The notes: generated by a model not told the origin, from the sequence alone. Shown: positions 1 through 11,142, numbered from the stretch's first letter. The stretch is DNA of 64,000 bases from Franconibacter pulveris DSM 19144 (GCA_000621185.1 KK211221.1:391347-455346); one strand, 5' to 3'. A program made the numbers and translations.

Positions 1-76
1 TGGTGGGTCGTGCAGGATTCGAACCTGCGACCAATTGATTAAAAGTCAACTGCTCTACCAACTGAGCTAACGACCC
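1..76 (-). tRNA. tRNA-Lys (anticodon TTT)
   Basis: Read on the minus strand this is a complete 76-nt tRNA with encoded 3' CCA (window positions 3-1). The acceptor stem begins GGGTCGT and closes with ACGACCC, the T-loop is GGTTCGAATCC, and the anticodon loop CTTTTAA gives anticodon TTT (lysine). It sits just beyond cpoB, where E. coli has the lysT-valT-lysW operon, so further tRNA genes probably continue outside the window. A good sigma-70 promoter lies about 50 bp upstream. Confidence 0.97.
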
Positions 77-126
77 ACATTTTTGCCGCTACAGGCTTGT
101 TTCATATCCCGTGGCAACGGCGGCAT

Positions 127-154
127 ATATTACTGATTTAAGAATCTGACGCAA
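127..154 (-). promoter_or_regulatory. Sigma-70 promoter of the tRNA-Lys operon
   Basis: On the minus strand a -35 box TTGCGT (154-149) and a -10 box TAATAT (132-127) are separated by 16 bp. They lie about 50 bp upstream of the mature tRNA-Lys 5' end, a usual distance for a tRNA leader. The call rests on sequence match only. Confidence 0.65.
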
Positions 155-195
155 CTAAAATTTCGATACAGATCACTCAACTGCTTAGTAATCAT

Positions 196-235
196 GCGGC
201 GAGACCAGAAAACCAACGCTTACTGGTCAAGCCGC
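196..235. repeat. Hairpin between cpoB and tRNA-Lys
   Basis: Arms GCGGC-ga-GACCAG (196-208) and CTGGTC-aa-GCCGC (223-235) form a stem with a two-base internal mismatch and a 14-nt loop, 6 bp after the cpoB stop codon. There is no T-run on either side, so it is not a classical intrinsic terminator. It may protect the 3' end of the tol-pal mRNA. Confidence 0.6.
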
Positions 236-240
236 ACGCA

Positions 241-1029
241 TTACATAGCATTCAGACGCTTTTGCGCCTGCTTCGCGCCGTCGGTGCCAGGGTATTTGGC
301 GATAACCTGCTGATAAACCGCCTTTGCTTTCGCCGTATCGCCTTTATCCTGCATGATGACGCCGACTTTAAACATGGCGTCAGCCGCTTTCGGCGACTTC
401 GGGTAGTTCTTCACCACTGATGCGAAGTAAAACGCCGCATCGTCTTTTTTACCCTTGTTGTAATTCAGCTGTCCCAACCAGTAGTTCGCATTAGGCTGGT
501 AAGTGGAATCCGGGTATTGCTTGATGAAGTTCTGGAACGCAACGATAGCCTCGTCCTGGCGCGATTTATCCTGCACCAGCGCGATGGCCGCATTGTAATC
601 GGTATTGGCATCGCCGCTCTGCACTGGCGCCGCTGCTGCCGGCCCGCTGGCTGAGCTATCCGGCGCTGCCGGAGCCTCACTATTTTGGGTGCCACCGGCT
701 CCCTGTGTCGCCGCCCCGCCGCTGCTCAGGCTATCAATCTGCAAAAGGATCTGCTTTTGGCGTTCGACAATCTGATTCAGCTGATATTGATTTTCCTGAA
801 TCTGACCGCGCAGGGAATCAATATCGGACTGGTTATCGGAGAGCTGTTGCTGGAGTTGAGTTAAAAGCTGGCTGTGAGCGTTAGAGATACGCTCAAGTTG
901 CGTGACGCGGTCTTCGACCGAGCCTGAGCCGACGCTACTGATTGGCGCCTGAGCAAAAGCGGCCCAGGGGGCCGCTATGCCAACCAGTAACGACAGACCC
1001 AACAGGTGATGTCTGAAGTTACTGCTCAT
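241..1029 (-). CDS. cpoB: Cell division coordinator CpoB (Tol-Pal periplasmic TPR protein)
   Basis: This is a 262-residue periplasmic protein. It starts with a Sec signal peptide (cleavage likely after AFA, residue 26), followed by a trimerising coiled coil (about 38-102), an Ala/Ser/Gly-rich linker (about 103-140) and a C-terminal TPR domain (about 143-262). In E. coli CpoB (formerly YbgF) binds TolA and links PBP1b peptidoglycan synthesis to outer-membrane constriction by the Tol complex. It is the last gene of the tol-pal operon, 9 bp after pal. Length and domain order match the family. Confidence 0.96.
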   Translation of the reverse strand: MSSNFRHHLLGLSLLVGIAAPWAAFAQAPISSVGSGSVEDRVTQLERISNAHSQLLTQLQQQLSDNQSDIDSLRGQIQENQYQLNQIVERQKQILLQIDSLSSGGAATQGAGGTQNSEAPAAPDSSASGPAAAAPVQSGDANTDYNAAIALVQDKSRQDEAIVAFQNFIKQYPDSTYQPNANYWLGQLNYNKGKKDDAAFYFASVVKNYPKSPKAADAMFKVGVIMQDKGDTAKAKAVYQQVIAKYPGTDGAKQAQKRLNAM

Positions 1030-1038
1030 GCGAGTCTC

Positions 1039-1584
<546 letters not shown>

Positions 1585-1594
1585 TTATTTATTA

Positions 1595-2887
1595 TCACAG
1601 ATACGGCGACCAGGCCGGGAATTTAACCTGACCATCAGTTGCCGGAAGACGCGCTTTGAAACGCCCATCTGTAGAAACCAGATTCAGCACGGATCCCATC
1701 CCCTGAGAAGAGCTGTAGATAACCATAGTGCCGTTAGGTGCCAGACTTGGCGTTTCATCCAGGAACGTGGACGACAAAGTTTGTACGCCACCCGTTGCCA
1801 GATCTTGTTTAGCAATGTTCTGAGCGCCGCCGTTGGAGCTCACCATCACTAAGAATTTACCGTCGGAGCTGACATCCGCATCCTGATTCTGAGAACCTTC
1901 CCAGGTCAGACGCTGAGGCGCGCCGCCGTTGACGTTAACTTTATAAACCTGCGGACGACCTGCCTGGTCAGAGGTATAGGCCAGGGTCTGGCTGTCCGGG
2001 AACCAGGTCGGTTCGGTATTGTTGCTGCGGCCATCCGTCACCTGGCGAATCTGGCCGGAGCCGATATCCATCACGTAAAGGTTCAGGCTACCGGTTTTAG
2101 AGAGCGCGAAGGCGAGCTTGCTGCCATCCGGCGAGAAAGCCGGCGCGCCGTTGTGACGCGGGAAGGAGGCAACCTGACGCACGGCGCCGTTGGAAAGCGT
2201 CTGGATAACCAGCGCGGAACGGCCGCTTTCAAAGGTAACATAAGCAACTTTGCTGCCATCCGGAGACCAGGCCGGAGACATCAGCGGTTGCGGAGAACGA
2301 TGAACCACGAACTGGTTGTAGCCATCATAGTCAGATACGCGCAGCTCATACGGGAACTGACCGCCATTGGTCTGCACGACATAGGCGATACGGGTGCGGA
2401 ACGCGCCTTTGATGCCGGTCAGCTTTTCAAAGACTTCGTCGCTTGCAGTATGACCTGCATAACGCAGCCACTGCTTGTTCACTTTATAAGAGTTTTGCGC
2501 AAGTACCGTGCCCGGCGCGCCGCCGGTATCTACCAGTTGATAAGCAACCGTGTAGCTGCCGTCACCGTTCGGGGTAACCTGGCCTACTACTACCGCGTCA
2601 ATGCCCAGCGCTGACCAGGCAGCAGGCTGCACTTCCTGGGCGGAAGCGGGCTGCTGCGGCAGACGGGAACGGTCGAGCGGGTTGAATTTACCGCTGTTGC
2701 GCAGGTCGGCTGCAACAATGCCACCAATATCTTCAGGCGCAGCGCCCGGACCTGCCCATTTAAACGGAGCGACGCCAATAGGACGCGCCGAGTCTACCCC
2801 CTGGGTAATCTCAATACGTACTTCCGCGTGCAGCACCGCTGCCCACAGCATCAAAAAACTGAATGCTAATCGTAATGCCTGCTTCAT
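1595..2887 (-). CDS. tolB: Tol-Pal system translocation protein TolB
   Basis: TolB is a periplasmic protein that shuttles between TolA and Pal during outer-membrane constriction. The 430-residue product has a 21-residue signal peptide (ending VLHA), an N-terminal alpha/beta domain and a C-terminal six-bladed beta-propeller. The blades show as repeated motifs such as [26 protein letters not shown] and [15 protein letters not shown]. Two ATG codons are adjacent at the start (2890 and 2887); the second gives the E. coli N-terminus MKQALR. The gene lies 34 bp upstream of pal. Confidence 0.97.
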   Translation of the reverse strand: MKQALRLAFSFLMLWAAVLHAEVRIEITQGVDSARPIGVAPFKWAGPGAAPEDIGGIVAADLRNSGKFNPLDRSRLPQQPASAQEVQPAAWSALGIDAVVVGQVTPNGDGSYTVAYQLVDTGGAPGTVLAQNSYKVNKQWLRYAGHTASDEVFEKLTGIKGAFRTRIAYVVQTNGGQFPYELRVSDYDGYNQFVVHRSPQPLMSPAWSPDGSKVAYVTFESGRSALVIQTLSNGAVRQVASFPRHNGAPAFSPDGSKLAFALSKTGSLNLYVMDIGSGQIRQVTDGRSNNTEPTWFPDSQTLAYTSDQAGRPQVYKVNVNGGAPQRLTWEGSQNQDADVSSDGKFLVMVSSNGGAQNIAKQDLATGGVQTLSSTFLDETPSLAPNGTMVIYSSSQGMGSVLNLVSTDGRFKARLPATDGQVKFPAWSPYL

Positions 2888-2988
2888 CATATCTCCCTTA
2901 TCCGGACAGAAAGCCCACGATAATTTAGCAGAAGGTTAACAAACTTAATTTCAAACTACCCCACCTCTGAGACTCACCTTAGTACGAT

Positions 2989-3010
2989 TTTCCCCGCTTG
3001 CGCGGGGAAA
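2989..3010. repeat. Perfect stem-loop between tolA and tolB
   Basis: A 9-bp perfect stem, TTTCCCCGC / GCGGGGAAA with loop TTGC, lies 6 bp after the tolA stop codon. There is no U-run in the direction of tol transcription, so an mRNA-stabilising or partial-attenuation role is more likely than full termination. The tolB promoter would lie in the following 100 bp. Confidence 0.6.
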
Positions 3011-3016
3011 TTGTGG

Positions 3017-4342
3017 TCAGGGCTTAAAGTCCAGCGGTGCATTTTTAAAGACTTCGTATACAGCCTGGCTTGGCGGCTTCGGAATTCTCGCCTGACGAGC
3101 AGCGGAAATCGCCGCCTGGCAGAGCGCCGGGTCCCCCCCTTCCGACTGGATATCAAGCAGCAGACCATCAGGTGCGAGTTTCACACGCAGCGTACAGGTT
3201 TTGCCTGTATAGGATGACGCGTCGTAAAACTTACTCTCAATGGCAGACTTAATCTGCGAAGCATAGCTGCTGATATCGGCGCCGGAGGCGCCATTGTTTT
3301 TACTATTACCCGTCCCGGCAGGCGCTGCATTAGTTCCCTTCGCCCCGCCGCCGGATTTCGGCGTATTCTTACCGGAACTGAGATCGCCAAGCAAATCATC
3401 AACCCCTGCGGCAGCTGCCGCTTTTTCCGCTGCAGCTTTCTTCGCGGCGGCGGCTTTTTCTGCTGCGGCTTTCTTCGCGGCAGCGGCCTTCTCGGCAGCG
3501 GCCGCTTTTTCCGCAGCGGCTTTCTCCGCAGCCGCTTTCTCAGCCGCAGCCGCCTTCGCCGCGGCCGCTTTTTCTGCTTTTTCAGCAGCCGCTTTCTCGG
3601 CTGCCGCTTTCTTCGCCGCTTCAGCCGCTGCTTTTTTCTCAGCCTCCTGCTGAGCTTTTTTCGCCGCCTCTTCCTGCGCTTTCTTCTCAGCCGCTTTTGC
3701 CGCTTTAGCCGCTTCTTCCTGCGCTTTCTTCTGCGCGTCTGCTGCGGCTTTTGCTGCTTCTTCCTGCGCTTTTTTCTGTGCATCCGCGGCGGCTTTTTTC
3801 GCTGCTTCTTCAGCGGCTTTCGCCTGAGCATCCGCCTTCGCTTTCGCTTCGGCAGCGGCTTTCGCCTGTGCTTCAGCTTGCGACTTCGCCTCCGCCGCCG
3901 CTTTCGCCGCCGCTTCTTCAGCCTGCTTCTGCTGTTCCTGAGCGCGTTTAGCCGCCTCTTCTGCTTGCTTTTGCTGCTCCGCCTGCTGACGCGCTTGTTC
4001 CTGCGCTTCGAGACGTTCTTTCTCAAGCTGCTTCAGACGCTCCTGCTCAGCGGCTTGCTTCTCCTGAAGCTCCTCCGCCTGCTGCTGCGCCTGCTTTTCA
4101 CGCTGCTCAGCGGCGCGGCGCGCGCTCGCCTGCTGCTGTTGCTGACGGTTGTATTGCTGCACCACCGCGCCGGGATCGACCATGACTGCATCAATGGCCG
4201 ACCCGCCGCCGCCGCCGGCAGCTTCGTCAATGTGCTCATCAAACGAACTCCAGACCAGCAGTGCAATCAGCAAGACGTGCAGCACCACTGAAATGATTAT
4301 CGCTCTTTTCAGCTTATCGTTTTGTTCGGTTGCCTTTGACAC
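3017..4342 (-). CDS. tolA: Cell envelope integrity protein TolA (GTG start)
   Basis: TolA spans the periplasm from the TolQR motor to TolB, Pal and CpoB. The 441-residue product has one N-terminal membrane segment (about 13-34), a glycine hinge, a very long Ala/Lys/Glu-rich helical domain II (about 50-310) and a globular domain III. Domain III starts around SGADISSYASQIKSA and has two cysteines (in KTCTL and PALCQ) that should form a disulfide. The GTG at 4342 encodes the conserved N-terminus MSKATEQNDKLKRA; an upstream ATG at 4366 would add residues unknown in the family. Domain II is built of near-repeats such as AAAEKAAA and its length varies between species. Confidence 0.96.
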   Translation of the reverse strand: MSKATEQNDKLKRAIIISVVLHVLLIALLVWSSFDEHIDEAAGGGGGSAIDAVMVDPGAVVQQYNRQQQQQASARRAAEQREKQAQQQAEELQEKQAAEQERLKQLEKERLEAQEQARQQAEQQKQAEEAAKRAQEQQKQAEEAAAKAAAEAKSQAEAQAKAAAEAKAKADAQAKAAEEAAKKAAADAQKKAQEEAAKAAADAQKKAQEEAAKAAKAAEKKAQEEAAKKAQQEAEKKAAAEAAKKAAAEKAAAEKAEKAAAAKAAAAEKAAAEKAAAEKAAAAEKAAAAKKAAAEKAAAAKKAAAEKAAAAAGVDDLLGDLSSGKNTPKSGGGAKGTNAAPAGTGNSKNNGASGADISSYASQIKSAIESKFYDASSYTGKTCTLRVKLAPDGLLLDIQSEGGDPALCQAAISAARQARIPKPPSQAVYEVFKNAPLDFKP

Positions 4343-4382
4343 TCTCGGTTCCCAAAAACTGTTCACCCGTTGCGTAAAACGC

Positions 4383-4811
4383 TTAAATTGGCTGCGTCAT
4401 TAACCCGACAGATTTCACACCCGCCTGATGCAACAGGTTCAGCGCTTTAATAATTTCATCGTAAGGGACATCTTTAGCGCCACCGATAAGAAAGACCGTT
4501 TTCGGATTCGCCTGTAAGCGACGCTGGGCTTCCGCCACCACCTGCTCCGAAGGCAATTGATCCATACGATCTTTTTCAACCACCACGCTGTACTGCCCAA
4601 CCCCGGAAACTTCAATGATGACGGGTGGGTCGTCATTGGTGCTGACAGTTTTCGAATCCGTGGCGTCCGGCAGATCCACTTCCACGCTCTGGGTGATTAT
4701 CGGCGCCGTTGCCATAAAGATGAGCAACAACACCAGCAACACGTCCAGTAGCGGTACGATGTTGATTTCAGACTTCAGATCGCGACGACCCCGTCCACGT
4801 GTTCTGGCCAT
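4383..4811 (-). CDS. tolR: Tol-Pal system proton-channel subunit TolR
   Basis: TolR is the ExbD-family partner of TolQ. Together they use proton-motive force to drive TolA. The product has 142 residues, with a single membrane segment at about 18-38 (IVPLLDVLLVLLLIFMATAP) that contains the essential proton-binding Asp23. The remainder is a periplasmic dimerising domain ending in the VKSVGLMTQP region. It lies 3 bp after tolQ and 40 bp before the tolA start. Confidence 0.97.
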   Translation of the reverse strand: MARTRGRGRRDLKSEINIVPLLDVLLVLLLIFMATAPIITQSVEVDLPDATDSKTVSTNDDPPVIIEVSGVGQYSVVVEKDRMDQLPSEQVVAEAQRRLQANPKTVFLIGGAKDVPYDEIIKALNLLHQAGVKSVGLMTQPI

Positions 4812-4814
4812 GGT

Positions 4815-5908
<1,094 letters not shown>

Positions 5909-5995
5909 TCTACATCCCGGTAATGCAATTAAACGCTGCTTACTATACGCAAGAGGGTGTAGGTTTGGAATGGGTTGAAGTAAACGGAGAGTAAA

Positions 5996-6025
5996 TATTT
6001 ATGGGCCTTCAGCGGCCCATAAATA
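5996..6025 (-). terminator. Probable terminator of cydABX-ybgE
   Basis: A perfect 12-bp stem, TATTTATGGGCC / GGCCCATAAATA with loop TTCAGC, lies 19 bp after the ybgE stop. The A/T-rich base of the stem supplies the U-rich tract. It separates the cyd operon from the tol-pal operon, whose promoter would be in 5909-5995. Confidence 0.65.
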
Positions 6026-6043
6026 GCAGTGGCGAGTTGTTGC

Positions 6044-6337
6044 TCAAAAGAAGAAAAAGAGCAGCCCGGCGAACAGCACAAGGTCAGCGATGAGCGGGAA
6101 AAACAAGGCTTGCCAGTAGGTTGCGCGCAGCCTGAATCCCGTGCCGTGAATCACCCCTGCGCAAACCGCCCAGATAAGCAGCAAGCCATGCCAAATCTCA
6201 AGCTCGCTGGTCTTCGCCGCAAAGCGGGTCGGGTCCCAGAATACGCAGCCGGCGAGCGTTAGCGCCATGATTAAGGAAAGAGCCCGCAAGGGGCTCTTAT
6301 CCATAACTGCATAAAGCTTCGTGATGAAGTTAATCAT
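6044..6337 (-). CDS. ybgE: Cyd operon protein YbgE
   Basis: YbgE is a small inner-membrane protein of the cyd operon, 97 residues with three hydrophobic segments (about 17-33, 49-66 and 75-95) and the family motif AAKTSELEIWHGLLLIW. In E. coli it is co-transcribed with cytochrome bd-I, but its exact role is unsettled. Its ATG overlaps the cydX stop by one base (TGATG), so translation is coupled. Confidence 0.94.
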   Translation of the reverse strand: MINFITKLYAVMDKSPLRALSLIMALTLAGCVFWDPTRFAAKTSELEIWHGLLLIWAVCAGVIHGTGFRLRATYWQALFFPLIADLVLFAGLLFFFF

Positions 6338-6450
6338 CAGTGCTCTTCTTTACCCGCTTTGACCGCTTCAACATGCTCAAGCGCAAGCGCAGTAATCACC
6401 CCAAAAGCACAGGCAAGAAGCGTGCCTAAAATCCATGCGAAGTACCACAT
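6337..6450 (-). CDS. cydX: Cytochrome bd-I oxidase small subunit CydX
   Basis: This 37-residue protein begins MWYFAWILGTLLACAFGVIT and ends KAGKEEH. A single membrane helix (about residues 3-23) is followed by a short charged tail with the conserved EHVEA. CydX stabilises the heme-containing CydAB core. It lies 14 bp after cydB and overlaps ybgE by one base. Translation of the minus strand gives an intact frame ending TGA at 6339-6337. Confidence 0.95.
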   Translation of the reverse strand: MWYFAWILGTLLACAFGVITALALEHVEAVKAGKEEH

Positions 6451-6464
6451 AATCAGCTCCTTAC

Positions 6465-7604
6465 TTAGTACAGAGAGTGGGTATTGCTTTCAATATGCTC
6501 TTTGGTGATGCGACCGAACATTTTCCAGTAACACCACGTGGAGTAGAGCAGAATAATCGGTACGAACACGGCGGCCACGTAGGTCATCACAGTCAGCGTC
6601 AGCTGGCTTGAGGTGGCGTCCCACATCGTCAGGCTGGCATTCATCATAATGCTGGACGGCATGATGAACGGGAACATCGCAATGCCTGCAGTGAGGATAA
6701 CGCACGCCAGCGTCAGGGAAGAGAAGACAAACGCCCAGGCCCCTTTCTCCAGACGCGAAGCCAGAATCGTCAGTACCGGCAGCACCACACCCAGCGCAGG
6801 CAGCGCCCACAAAACCGGCGTGTTATTGAAGTTCGCAAGCCACGCGCCCGCCTCGCGGGTCACTTCTTTGGTCAGCGGGTTAGACGCCGCATGAACGTCA
6901 ATAGTGGACGTGACGACATAGCCATCGATACCAAACACAACCCAAACACCCGCCAGCACGAAGCACACCATCATTACCAGCGCAGAGAGTTGCGCAGTAT
7001 TGCGCGAACGAAGGTGCAGTTCGCCAACGGTGCGCATCTGCAGGTAAGTCGCGCCCTGAGTAACGATCATCGCCACGCTGACAATACCCGCCAGCAGACC
7101 AAACGGGTTCAGCAACTGAAAGAAATTGCCGGTGTAGGTCAGGCGCAAATACTCATCTACCGTAAACGGCACGCCCTGCAGCAGGTTGCCGAACGCCACG
7201 CCGATAACCAGCGGCGGCACGAAGCTGCCTGCGAAGATGCCCCAGTCCCACATATTGCGCCAGCGGGTGTCTTCAATCTTCGAGCGGTAGTCAAAACCAA
7301 CCGGGCGGAAGAAGAGCGACGCCAGCACCAGGATCATCGCCACATAAAAGCCGGAGAACGCGGCGGCATAGACCATCGGCCAGGCGGCGAACAGCGCGCC
7401 CCCCGCCGTGATGAGCCATACCTGGTTGCCGTCCCAGTGCGGCGCAATGGTATTAATCATCACGCGACGTTCGGTATCGGTCCGTCCCAGCACGCGGGTC
7501 AGCATGCCGACCCCCATATCAAAACCATCGGTGACCGCAAAACCGATCAGCAGAATGCCGACCAGCAGCCACCAGATAAAGCGCAATACTTGGTAATCGA
7601 TCAT
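6465..7604 (-). CDS. cydB: Cytochrome bd-I ubiquinol oxidase subunit II
   Basis: CydB is a multi-span membrane subunit (379 residues) that pairs with CydA in the high-affinity quinol oxidase used at low oxygen. The N-terminus MIDYQVLRFIWWLLVGILLIG, the motif DGFDMGVG and the run TIAPHWDGNQVWLITAGGALFAAWP are family hallmarks. It lies 15 bp downstream of cydA in the cydABX-ybgE operon. Confidence 0.97.
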   Translation of the reverse strand: MIDYQVLRFIWWLLVGILLIGFAVTDGFDMGVGMLTRVLGRTDTERRVMINTIAPHWDGNQVWLITAGGALFAAWPMVYAAAFSGFYVAMILVLASLFFRPVGFDYRSKIEDTRWRNMWDWGIFAGSFVPPLVIGVAFGNLLQGVPFTVDEYLRLTYTGNFFQLLNPFGLLAGIVSVAMIVTQGATYLQMRTVGELHLRSRNTAQLSALVMMVCFVLAGVWVVFGIDGYVVTSTIDVHAASNPLTKEVTREAGAWLANFNNTPVLWALPALGVVLPVLTILASRLEKGAWAFVFSSLTLACVILTAGIAMFPFIMPSSIMMNASLTMWDATSSQLTLTVMTYVAAVFVPIILLYSTWCYWKMFGRITKEHIESNTHSLY

Positions 7605-7619
7605 TTTCCCTCTCCTCGC

Positions 7620-9218
7620 TTAGCGTGCCGGCTGAGAAGCCACGGTGGACTCTTCATATTCCCGAGAACCCGCGTTGGGCTGCTCGTGATGATAGCGACC
7701 GGTTTTCAGGCTGCTCGGTCCCAGGCGGGCAAATTTGAACATCAGGAAGAGTTCAGCTACCAGGAAGAGCGTGTAGAGCCCGCAAATCAGCACCATTGAG
7801 AAGATGATGTCACCCGCAGTCAGCGTTGAGTTCGCCACCGCCGTTGGCAATACCTCGCCGATAGCCCACGGTTGACGGCCATACTCTGCGACAAACCAGC
7901 CTGCTTCCACTGCGATCCACGGCAGAGGAATGCCGTAAAACGCCGCGCGCAGCAGCCATTTTTTCTCACCGATACGGTTACGAATGACGCTCCAGAAAGC
8001 GGCGCCGATGATAAGCAGCATCAGCACGCCGCAGGCGACCATGATGCGGAAGGAGAAGTAAAGCGGCGCCACAGCCGGAATAGAATCCTGGGTTGCCTGC
8101 TTAATCTGCTCTTCGGTCGCGTCAGACACGTTCGGGGTGTAGCGCTTAAGCAGCAGACCATAGCCCAAATCTTTCTTCACGCTGTTGAATTGATCGCGAA
8201 CTGCCTGATCGGTAGAACCGCCGCGCAGTTGCTCCAGCAACTGATAGGCTTTCATGCCGTTACGGATGCGCGCCTCGTGCTGCACCATCAGATCTTTCAG
8301 GCCGATAACCGGCGTATCAACGGAGCGGGTCGCGATAATGCCAAGCGCGTAAGGAATTTGAATCGCGAAGTGGTTTTCCTGCCCTTCTTGATCCGGAATA
8401 CCAAACAGCGTGAACGCCGCTGGCGCCGGCTGGGTTTCCCATTCCGCTTCGATCGCCGCAAGCTTGGTTTTCTGCACGTCGCCCATCTCGTAACCGGATT
8501 CGTCGCCCAGCACGATAACGGAAAGCACCGCCGCCATGCCGAAGCTCGCCGCTATCGCGAAAGAGCGTTTAGCAAAGGCGAAGTCGCGGCCTTTCAGCAT
8601 GTACCACGCGCTGATACCGAGAATAAACATCGCGCCGGTGCAATACCCTGCTGCGACGGTGTGAACGAATTTCACTTGCGCTACCGGGTTCAGCACCAGC
8701 TCGGAGAAGCTCACCATCTCCATGCGCATGGTTTCAAAGTTGAAATCGGAAGCAACCGGGTTCTGCATCCAGCCGTTCGCTACCAGAATCCAGAGCGCGG
8801 AGAGGTTAGAACCCAGCGCCACCAGCCAGGTCACCGCCATATGCTGCACTTTGCTCAGACGATCCCAGCCAAAAAAGAACAAGCCGACAAAGGTGGATTC
8901 AAGGAAAAACGCCATTAACCCTTCAATGGCCAGCGGCGCGCCAAAAATATCGCCCACGTAATGGGAATAATAAGACCAGTTAGTCCCGAACTGGAACTCC
9001 ATGGTCAAGCCGGTCGCCACGCCCAGCGCAAAGTTGATTGCAAACAACTTGCCCCAGAACTTGGTCATATCTTTATAAATTTGTTTACCAGAGAGGACGT
9101 AAACCGTTTCCATAATCGCCAGCAGAAACGCCATACCGAGCGTCAGCGGCACAAACAGAAAGTGGTACATCGCGGTCAAGGCAAACTGTAAGCGCGACAG
9201 TTCGACTATATCTAACAT
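7620..9218 (-). CDS. cydA: Cytochrome bd-I ubiquinol oxidase subunit I
   Basis: CydA carries hemes b558, b595 and d, oxidises ubiquinol and reduces oxygen to water. The 532 residues start [20 protein letters not shown], which includes the heme-ligand His19. A long periplasmic Q-loop (about 250-380) contains the quinol-binding stretch. The GWxxxEYGRQPW motif ([13 protein letters not shown]) lies in the C-terminal third. Length is close to the 522 residues of E. coli. The upstream region carries an FNR-type palindrome. Confidence 0.97.
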   Translation of the reverse strand: MLDIVELSRLQFALTAMYHFLFVPLTLGMAFLLAIMETVYVLSGKQIYKDMTKFWGKLFAINFALGVATGLTMEFQFGTNWSYYSHYVGDIFGAPLAIEGLMAFFLESTFVGLFFFGWDRLSKVQHMAVTWLVALGSNLSALWILVANGWMQNPVASDFNFETMRMEMVSFSELVLNPVAQVKFVHTVAAGYCTGAMFILGISAWYMLKGRDFAFAKRSFAIAASFGMAAVLSVIVLGDESGYEMGDVQKTKLAAIEAEWETQPAPAAFTLFGIPDQEGQENHFAIQIPYALGIIATRSVDTPVIGLKDLMVQHEARIRNGMKAYQLLEQLRGGSTDQAVRDQFNSVKKDLGYGLLLKRYTPNVSDATEEQIKQATQDSIPAVAPLYFSFRIMVACGVLMLLIIGAAFWSVIRNRIGEKKWLLRAAFYGIPLPWIAVEAGWFVAEYGRQPWAIGEVLPTAVANSTLTAGDIIFSMVLICGLYTLFLVAELFLMFKFARLGPSSLKTGRYHHEQPNAGSREYEESTVASQPAR

Positions 9219-10192
9219 CTTGACTCCTTGCTCTTCGCATGAAGACTTTGAATGCGGCTCCCGTTACCGGTTTCCACAACGCATGCCCCAATAGAAATAC
9301 ATTTGCTTCCGGTACGCCAAAGCCGCATCACGGAGGTGATGTAAGAAAACTGTGGCGTTAGGTTACAAATACGTTAAATAAAACAAATTGATTCGACAAA
9401 TATATTACGCCGCAAAAACCTTACAATAAACAGGTTTTATTAAGCTTATTTGCGTTTCTCGAAGTTGATCAATTTATACCGAATTTCCTATAAAAGCGCC
9501 ATATTGATTTACCGCAATTAATATAAATTTCACGCATTTCCTTCTGTTCAAAAAATTGATTTAAATCAATTTTCAAAATTAATGTTAATTTTCAAGCCAG
9601 TTGGGTTACATCGGTAAAATTGATGTTAATTAAATGTGCATTTCAGTGAAATGGTAAGTTAGCTAATTTAACCTTGTCATGACTTTTCGTTATTTATTAG
9701 CGTGCGGCTTTTCTTTAATTAAAAGTTGAGACAATGTTAACCTGGTCACATATTTTCGCCTTCTTTTTATCGCGCCGTGATATAGCAAGTTTATTTCATT
9801 AATGCAGCATTTAATTAACAATTAAACGGCGGTGATGATTTGCGTTAATCTCTTTTTTCCTGATAAGCGGCGCTTTTATTTTTTCTACAACCCTTATTTT
9901 TTGCCCGTTAAAATTCAACAGCCTGCCTTTTTCGCGCGCTGCTCACCAAAGTTTTACTTAAAACAGCCCTTTTTTTGCCAAAAAGGAACGTTAACGAAAC
10001 TCATGAATAACGCGGCATACGCCAGCGACTGGCGCGGTACGGCCACAGTAAAACGGCAAAGAACACTCTTCGCCCCTCCCCTGCGTGATCATCAAATCAG
10101 GTTATGGAAAAACGCGGCGGCGTAGAGTAAACGCTATTGCGCGCCTGTCGTGGCAGTTCTGCCTGTCACAGCGCGCCCTGGAGTCAGGGCAT
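9219..10192. other. Gene-free region between cydA and sucD
   Basis: About 1 kb with no convincing gene. The cydA-proximal part (9340-9830) is very AT-rich with many TTAAT/AATTA tracts, as expected of a leader bound by ArcA, FNR and H-NS. The remaining part up to the sucD terminator shows only a poorly supported 97-codon plus-strand frame (9832-10125) with Phe- and basic-rich content. E. coli carries mngRAB at this junction; no trace of it is visible here. Confidence 0.7.
9556..9569. promoter_or_regulatory. FNR-type operator upstream of cydA
   Basis: A perfect FNR palindrome TTGAT-TTAA-ATCAA lies about 340 bp upstream of the cydA start codon. E. coli cydAB is activated by ArcA at low oxygen and repressed by FNR under strict anaerobiosis from sites far upstream of the gene. 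The position and symmetry fit that scheme. A second related palindrome TTGATCAA lies at 9465-9472. Confidence 0.7.
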
Positions 10193-10216
10193 AAAAAAGG
10201 CCACCCGGAGGTGGCC
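10193..10216 (-). terminator. Rho-independent terminator of sdh-suc operon
   Basis: On the minus strand a GGCCACC/GGTGGCC stem with a four-base loop is followed directly by TTTTTT. It lies about 55 bp after the sucD stop and closes the sdhCDAB-sucABCD transcription unit. Confidence 0.9.
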
Positions 10217-10272
10217 AACCATGTCGAAAGATGGAATCGGACTTTTTGTTTTCTCTGTAACGAGGAAACGGT

Positions 10273-11142
10273 TTATTTCAGGATAGTGCTCAGCGCATCG
10301 CCGATGTCGGCCAGGCTGCGAACGGTTTTCACGCCAGCCGCTTCCAGAGCAGCGAATTTCTCGTCCGCTGTGCCTTTACCGCCTGCGATGATGGCGCCCG
10401 CATGGCCCATACGCTTGCCTTTCGGCGCGGTAACGCCTGCGATGTAGCCCACAACCGGCTTCGTGACGTGATCTTTAATGTACGCCGCCGCTTCTTCTTC
10501 CGCGCTGCCGCCGATCTCGCCGATCATCACGATAGCTTCTGTCTGCGGATCCTCCTGGAACAGCTTCAGGATATCGATGAAGTTGGAACCCGGGATCGGG
10601 TCGCCGCCGATGCCCACGCAGGTGGACTGGCCGAAGCCGTAATCGGTAGTCTGCTTAACCGCTTCATAGGTCAATGTACCAGAGCGGGAAACAATACCTA
10701 CTTTACCAGGCTTATGAATGTGGCCCGGCATGATGCCTATCTTGCATTCGCCTGGGGTAATGACGCCCGGGCAGTTCGGACCAATCATGCGCACGCCAGC
10801 TTCATCAAGCTTCACTTTCACGGTGAGCATATCCAGCGTCGGGATACCTTCGGTGATGGTGATAATCAGCTTAATGCCTGCATCGATAGCTTCCAGAATG
10901 GAGTCTTTACAGAACGGCGCCGGAACGTAGATAACGGAGGCGGTAGCGCCTGTCGCTTCGACGGCTTCACGCACGGTATTGAAAACCGGCAGACCCAGGT
11001 GGGTGGTGCCGCCTTTGCCCGGCGTTACGCCGCCGACCATCTGGGTGCCGTACGCAATCGCCTGCTCGGAGTGGAAAGTCCCCTGGCTGCCGGTAAAGCC
11101 CTGGCAGATGACTTTGGTGTTTTTATCGATTAAAACAGACAT
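10273..11142 (-). CDS. sucD: Succinyl-CoA synthetase alpha subunit
   Basis: This ADP-forming ligase subunit converts succinyl-CoA to succinate with substrate-level phosphorylation. The 289 residues have an N-terminal CoA-binding Rossmann domain ([15 protein letters not shown]) and the phospho-histidine loop GHAGAI near residue 246. GPNCPGVI is the family signature. Its ATG overlaps the sucC stop by one base. It is the last gene of the operon. Confidence 0.97.
   Translation of the reverse strand: MSVLIDKNTKVICQGFTGSQGTFHSEQAIAYGTQMVGGVTPGKGGTTHLGLPVFNTVREAVEATGATASVIYVPAPFCKDSILEAIDAGIKLIITITEGIPTLDMLTVKVKLDEAGVRMIGPNCPGVITPGECKIGIMPGHIHKPGKVGIVSRSGTLTYEAVKQTTDYGFGQSTCVGIGGDPIPGSNFIDILKLFQEDPQTEAIVMIGEIGGSAEEEAAAYIKDHVTKPVVGYIAGVTAPKGKRMGHAGAIIAGGKGTADEKFAALEAAGVKTVRSLADIGDALSTILK

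Noticed and set aside
3181-4026. A 281-codon minus-strand frame made almost only of Lys and Arg overlapping tolA
   Set aside because: It is the shifted reading of the repetitive Ala/Lys/Glu codons of TolA domain II, with no start signal or homology.
9832-10125. A 97-codon plus-strand frame upstream of sucD
   Set aside because: Low-complexity Phe/basic content, no recognisable family and no good ribosome site; it lies in the AT-rich to GC-rich transition of an intergenic region.
10199-10216. Inverted repeat near sucD as a possible attachment or REP site
   Set aside because: It is followed by a T-run in the direction of the sdh-suc operon and is fully explained as its terminator.
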